Assembly (NCBI GenBank): GCA_013152845.1
Contig: JAADFM010000027.1
Coordinates: forward strand, 1 to 7,601
Direction: 5' to 3'
DNA length: 7,601 bases
Source of the DNA: Methanobacteriota archaeon
GTDB taxonomy: Archaea; Hydrothermarchaeota; Hydrothermarchaeia; Hydrothermarchaeales; JAADFM01
Each line of letters opens with the position of its first letter. Within the stretch, counting starts at the first letter, position 1. A program made the position numbers and the translations under genes. Below are positions 5,146-7,601 of the stretch, piece by piece. The notes beneath the pieces were generated by a model, which saw nothing but the letters and a program-made list of their open reading frames with translations, made no database searches and had not been told where the DNA came from.

Positions 5146-6163
5146 CAGGGATACCGAGGAGGCCTGTTTTCTTTCACCCGCGGAGGACTTCGGGAAGGAC
5201 CGCCAGCCCATCCAGTTCCGCAGGGACCCCCTGACAGGGATGGGGTGCAGGATAAACGTCAAGAGGACCCAGAGGGTCAAGCAGGCCCAGCACAGGGATT
5301 TCTCGCAGCTTGCCGGGATGGCGAGGGAGGGATGCTTCTTCTGCCCCGAGAATGTCGAGAGGATGACGCCACGCTTCCCGGAGGAGCTCATACCCGGGGG
5401 GCGCCTGAGGCGGGGGGAGTCCTGGGTGTTCCCCAACCTCTTCCCATTCGCCCGCTACCACGGCGTTGCCACCGTCACCAGGGAGCACCACCTGGACATC
5501 AAGGACTTCACCCGGACCCAGCTTGCCGACGCCATCCACAACGGCCTGGATTTCTTCAGGCGGGTCCACGAGTTCGATGGGGATGCGAGGTACGCCATCC
5601 TCAGCTGGAACCACCTGCCTGCCTCGGGGGCGAGCATCATCCACCCCCACATCCAGCTCACCATGGACGGACGGGCCACCAATTTCACGGCACTCCTCCT
5701 GGAGAGGTCCAGGCAGTACCACGAGGAGCACGGCAGGAACTACTGGGAGGTCCTGGTCAGGGAGGAGGAGCGCATCGGGGAGCGGTTCATAAGTAGGAAG
5801 GGTGACATATCCTGGCTTGCCAGCTTCGCCCCCCTGGGCAACAGCGAGGTGATGGCGGTATTCCACGGCAGGGCCAACCTCTTCCAGCTCCGCGACGGGG
5901 ACGTTGAAGACCTGGCCGCAGGCATCAGGAACGTCCTCTCGGCCTACTACGCCATGGGCAGGAACAGCTTCAATCTGACGGTCTACTCGGCGCCGGTGGA
6001 CCAGGCGAGGGAGGACTACTCCCTCAACCTGCGCATCATATCAAGGCCCGACCCCACGGGGTACTATACCTCGGATATCGGCTTCATGGAGGCCCTCCAC
6101 CACGAGCGGGTGGTGGAGTCCATGCCCGAGGCCGTTGCCGCCTCTGTGAGGGACTATTTCTAG
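5138..6163 (+). CDS. galT: GalT-family nucleotidyltransferase (galactose-1-phosphate uridylyltransferase-like)
   Basis: This is a member of the HIT superfamily GalT branch, which moves a nucleotide monophosphate between sugar 1-phosphates through a nucleotidyl-histidine intermediate. The 341 residues carry CFFCPEN with C66 and C69 (zinc ligands in E. coli GalT), EHH at 116-118 (matching the zinc His region), and GASIIHPHIQ at 164-173, where H169 is the expected zinc ligand, H171 the nucleophile and Q173 the phosphate-binding Gln. The usual HPHGQ or HPHAQ is HPHIQ here. The C-terminal half has FAPLGNSEV and SFNLTVYSAP, as in the family. GTG 5138 is favoured by GGGAGG 7 nt upstream and by overlap with the synthase gene. 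No glgC-type pyrophosphorylase is in the window, so this enzyme may supply or recycle nucleotide sugar for the synthase; ADP-glucose phosphorylase-like activity is an alternative to true GalT activity. It ends 2 nt from the convergent glycosyltransferase stop. Confidence 0.88.
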   Translation: MFDRDTEEACFLSPAEDFGKDRQPIQFRRDPLTGMGCRINVKRTQRVKQAQHRDFSQLAGMAREGCFFCPENVERMTPRFPEELIPGGRLRRGESWVFPNLFPFARYHGVATVTREHHLDIKDFTRTQLADAIHNGLDFFRRVHEFDGDARYAILSWNHLPASGASIIHPHIQLTMDGRATNFTALLLERSRQYHEEHGRNYWEVLVREEERIGERFISRKGDISWLASFAPLGNSEVMAVFHGRANLFQLRDGDVEDLAAGIRNVLSAYYAMGRNSFNLTVYSAPVDQAREDYSLNLRIISRPDPTGYYTSDIGFMEALHHERVVESMPEAVAASVRDYF

Positions 6164-6165
6164 TC

Positions 6166-7578
6166 TCACCCGGCCATCCTACGCACCCCGCCCCCGGCGA
6201 ATTCCGTCTCTTCCAGGGAGACCACCAGGGGGAGCTCATCCAGCCGTTTCAGGTCGCCCTCTGCCACGGCCTCGAAGATGTCCGGGTATATCCCGGCCCT
6301 CTGGTCCCAGTCGTAGTACCTCTCGATGAACTCCCTGGCGTTTCGTCCAATCTCCTCTGCCTTCTCCTGGCGCTTCAGGAGGTACCCTATCTTCTCTGCA
6401 ATATCCCTGGGGTCGAAGGGGTCGCAATGCAGTGCGGTGACGTCATCTATCATGCGCTCCATGAACCCCCCGGTGCCGTTGATGCAGGGCACCCCACAGG
6501 CCCCGGCCTCAAGGTCGTACTGCCCGTGGGGCTCGTACTTGGACGGGGCCACGGCCACCCTGGCCCTGTTGATCTCCCGGCACTTCTCCTCGTTCTGGTA
6601 CCACCGGGTCGAGACGAGGACGTTTTCCTCAAGACCCTCCTCCCTTACCCGGCGGGAGACCTCCTCCTCCAGCTCGCCGCCGCCGATGAGCCTGAGTTTG
6701 ATATCAGGGAAATCCCTCCTGAGGAGCCGGACGGCGTCCAGGAGTTCCATGACCCCCTTGACCGGGGCGAACCTGCCGATGAAAATCACGTCGTACTCCT
6801 TCTCGATGCCGAGGGGTCGGTAGGTCCTGGTGTCCACGCCGTGGTGGATGGGGAAGACCTTCTCCCTGACCTCTGAGGGGGGTATGCCGTGCATGCGCCC
6901 CACCTCCACCAGCTCTTTCACCATGTTGAGCCCCACGGTGAAGCAGACATGGGATTCCTTCAGCCCCACAGGTCCCTGATGGTCCTCGAGCCGGCATAGT
7001 AACCGTTGTACCTTGCCTCCCGGGGTCCCGTCCGGGTGTGGACCACCCCGTTCTGCCTGCCCGACTCCAGGGAATGGAGGAAGGCCACGAAGGGGATGCC
7101 GTGCATCCTGGATTTCTCCCCCGGGGATGGCCATCCAGTCATGGGCGCAGATGAGGTCCGCCCTCCCGGCGGGCATTATGGCAGGGATGGCCAGGCCGTA
7201 TTCGGTGAGGAAATACAGGTGGGGCACCTCTCCTGCATGCTCGGCGTTGAACTCCATCCCGGCACGGCGGAAGACCGCCTCCGTCCTCGCCACGGCTTCC
7301 CCCTCCTGGAGCCTGACGGGGGGCCTGATGACCCGGTAGCCGTCAATCTCCTCGTAGATGGGCAGGTCCCTGCCCCGGATGTGGCGCATGCCCACCCCGA
7401 GGACGTCCAGACTGGAGGAGACCCTGGAGAGGACCTCGTCGGAGACCACCCCCAGACCCCCCACGATGCCGTACTTCTTTCTTTCCCCGAACTCCGGGAA
7501 GCCGTGGGATGGCAGCTCGTAGCTGTCCCACTCGACCTTGAGCATGTCCGCCATCGGCCAGAGGGCGAAGGTTAACAA
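6166..7578 (-). CDS. GT4-like glycosyltransferase with an internal pair of compensating frameshifts
   Basis: This is a GT-B glycosyltransferase, plausibly glycan-building, with unknown donor and acceptor. Visible motifs (numbering from TTG 7578) are KYGIVGGLG (35-43, acceptor glycine loop), DLICAHDWM (141-149), FIGRFAPVKG (266-275; R269 and K274) and YEPHGQYDLEAGA (348-360) with EX7E residues E349/E357; the HGQYD filling is unusual. Residues 155-204 are out of frame. In the +1 frame the same DNA gives IPGEKSRMHGIPFVAFLHS, then LESGRQNG, ending in RTIRDLWG, which matches the expected family sequence, and frame returns at GLKESHVCF (205-213). The frame has no stop between 7578 and the window edge (7601), so the start is open: TTG 7578, ATG 7554 and ATG 7545 are candidates and the gene may extend outside. 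It converges on galT with 2 nt between stops. As drawn the product is probably defective unless the indels are sequencing errors. Confidence 0.82.
   Translation of the reverse strand: MLTFALWPMADMLKVEWDSYELPSHGFPEFGERKKYGIVGGLGVVSDEVLSRVSSSLDVLGVGMRHIRGRDLPIYEEIDGYRVIRPPVRLQEGEAVARTEAVFRRAGMEFNAEHAGEVPHLYFLTEYGLAIPAIMPAGRADLICAHDWMAIPGGEIQDARHPLRGLPPFPGVGQAERGGPHPDGTPGGKVQRLLCRLEDHQGPVGLKESHVCFTVGLNMVKELVEVGRMHGIPPSEVREKVFPIHHGVDTRTYRPLGIEKEYDVIFIGRFAPVKGVMELLDAVRLLRRDFPDIKLRLIGGGELEEEVSRRVREEGLEENVLVSTRWYQNEEKCREINRARVAVAPSKYEPHGQYDLEAGACGVPCINGTGGFMERMIDDVTALHCDPFDPRDIAEKIGYLLKRQEKAEEIGRNAREFIERYYDWDQRAGIYPDIFEAVAEGDLKRLDELPLVVSLEETEFAGGGVRRMAG
6964..7122 (-). other. out-of-frame segment between two homopolymer indels
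   Basis: On the minus strand one base appears extra in the G5 run (7122-7118) and one appears missing in the G4 run (6967-6964). Removing one G at the first gives PGEKSRMHGIPFVAFLHS, and adding one G at the second gives RDLWGLKESHVCF; both joins are smooth and family-like. Between them the annotated frame reads a Gly/Pro/Arg-rich stretch typical of an out-of-frame reading of GC-rich DNA. About 50 codons are affected, including the expected HSLE acceptor-domain motif. Confidence 0.8.
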
Positions 7579-7601
7579 CCGCCTTCCAATTTGGGATGCC
7601 T

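Noticed and set aside
4143..5234. Alternate + frame within the synthase gene extending into galT
   Set aside because: The translation is rich in Gly/Pro/Arg/His with no motif, while the overlapping frames encode intact GT4 and GalT motifs.
5174..5866. Minus-strand open frame inside galT
   Set aside because: It is antisense to a complete GalT-family gene with all metal and catalytic residues; no independent support.

Overview
The window looks like a GC-rich archaeal chromosome segment. It holds two tRNA genes that converge on a short spacer, followed by a compact island of five carbohydrate-active genes, most simply read as glycogen (alpha-glucan) storage metabolism. The archaeal assignment rests on four things. 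One tRNA has the hallmarks of an archaeal initiator (A1-U72 and three G:C pairs at the base of the anticodon stem). Neither tRNA gene encodes CCA. AT-rich TATA-like boxes sit upstream of genes. The enzymes are of archaeal type (GH57 amylase, archaeal-type debranching enzyme). A euryarchaeal or Thermoplasmatota-like genome would fit, but the sequence alone does not fix the lineage.

Layout: 8-82 is tRNA-Gly(TCC) on +. The spacer 83-300 has no gene but carries two imperfect copies of a ~50-nt direct repeat, each preceded by a GC-rich hairpin. 301-376 is initiator tRNA-Met(CAT) on -, with its own TATA-like element just downstream of the debranching gene. On - lie the debranching enzyme (642-2396, continued out of frame in 427-657) and, 6 nt upstream of it, a GH57 alpha-amylase-like enzyme (2403-3875). 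A 76-nt divergent promoter region (3876-3951) separates these from a + strand pair: a GT4 glycogen-synthase-like glycosyltransferase (3952-5145) that overlaps by 8 nt a GalT-family nucleotidyltransferase (5138-6163). A second GT4 glycosyltransferase (6166-7578, -) converges on galT with only 2 nt between the stop codons and runs to the window edge.

Working model (inference): the GalT-family enzyme interconverts sugar 1-phosphates and nucleotide sugars, the GT4 synthase builds alpha-1,4-glucan, and the divergent GH57 and debranching enzymes trim or degrade it. Synthetic and catabolic arms share one short intergenic region and are probably co-regulated.

The main oddity is broken reading frames. 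The debranching enzyme needs one -1 shift to join its conserved C-terminus; the shift falls at an in-frame CCCTTTC heptamer. The last glycosyltransferase carries a +1/-1 pair about 150 nt apart, at C5 and C4 runs, that puts about 50 residues out of frame. Three indels in 7.6 kb, two of them in homopolymers, point first to sequencing or assembly error. Real decay, or recoding in the debranching gene, cannot be excluded. I see no CRISPR array, insertion sequence, phage or defence gene.
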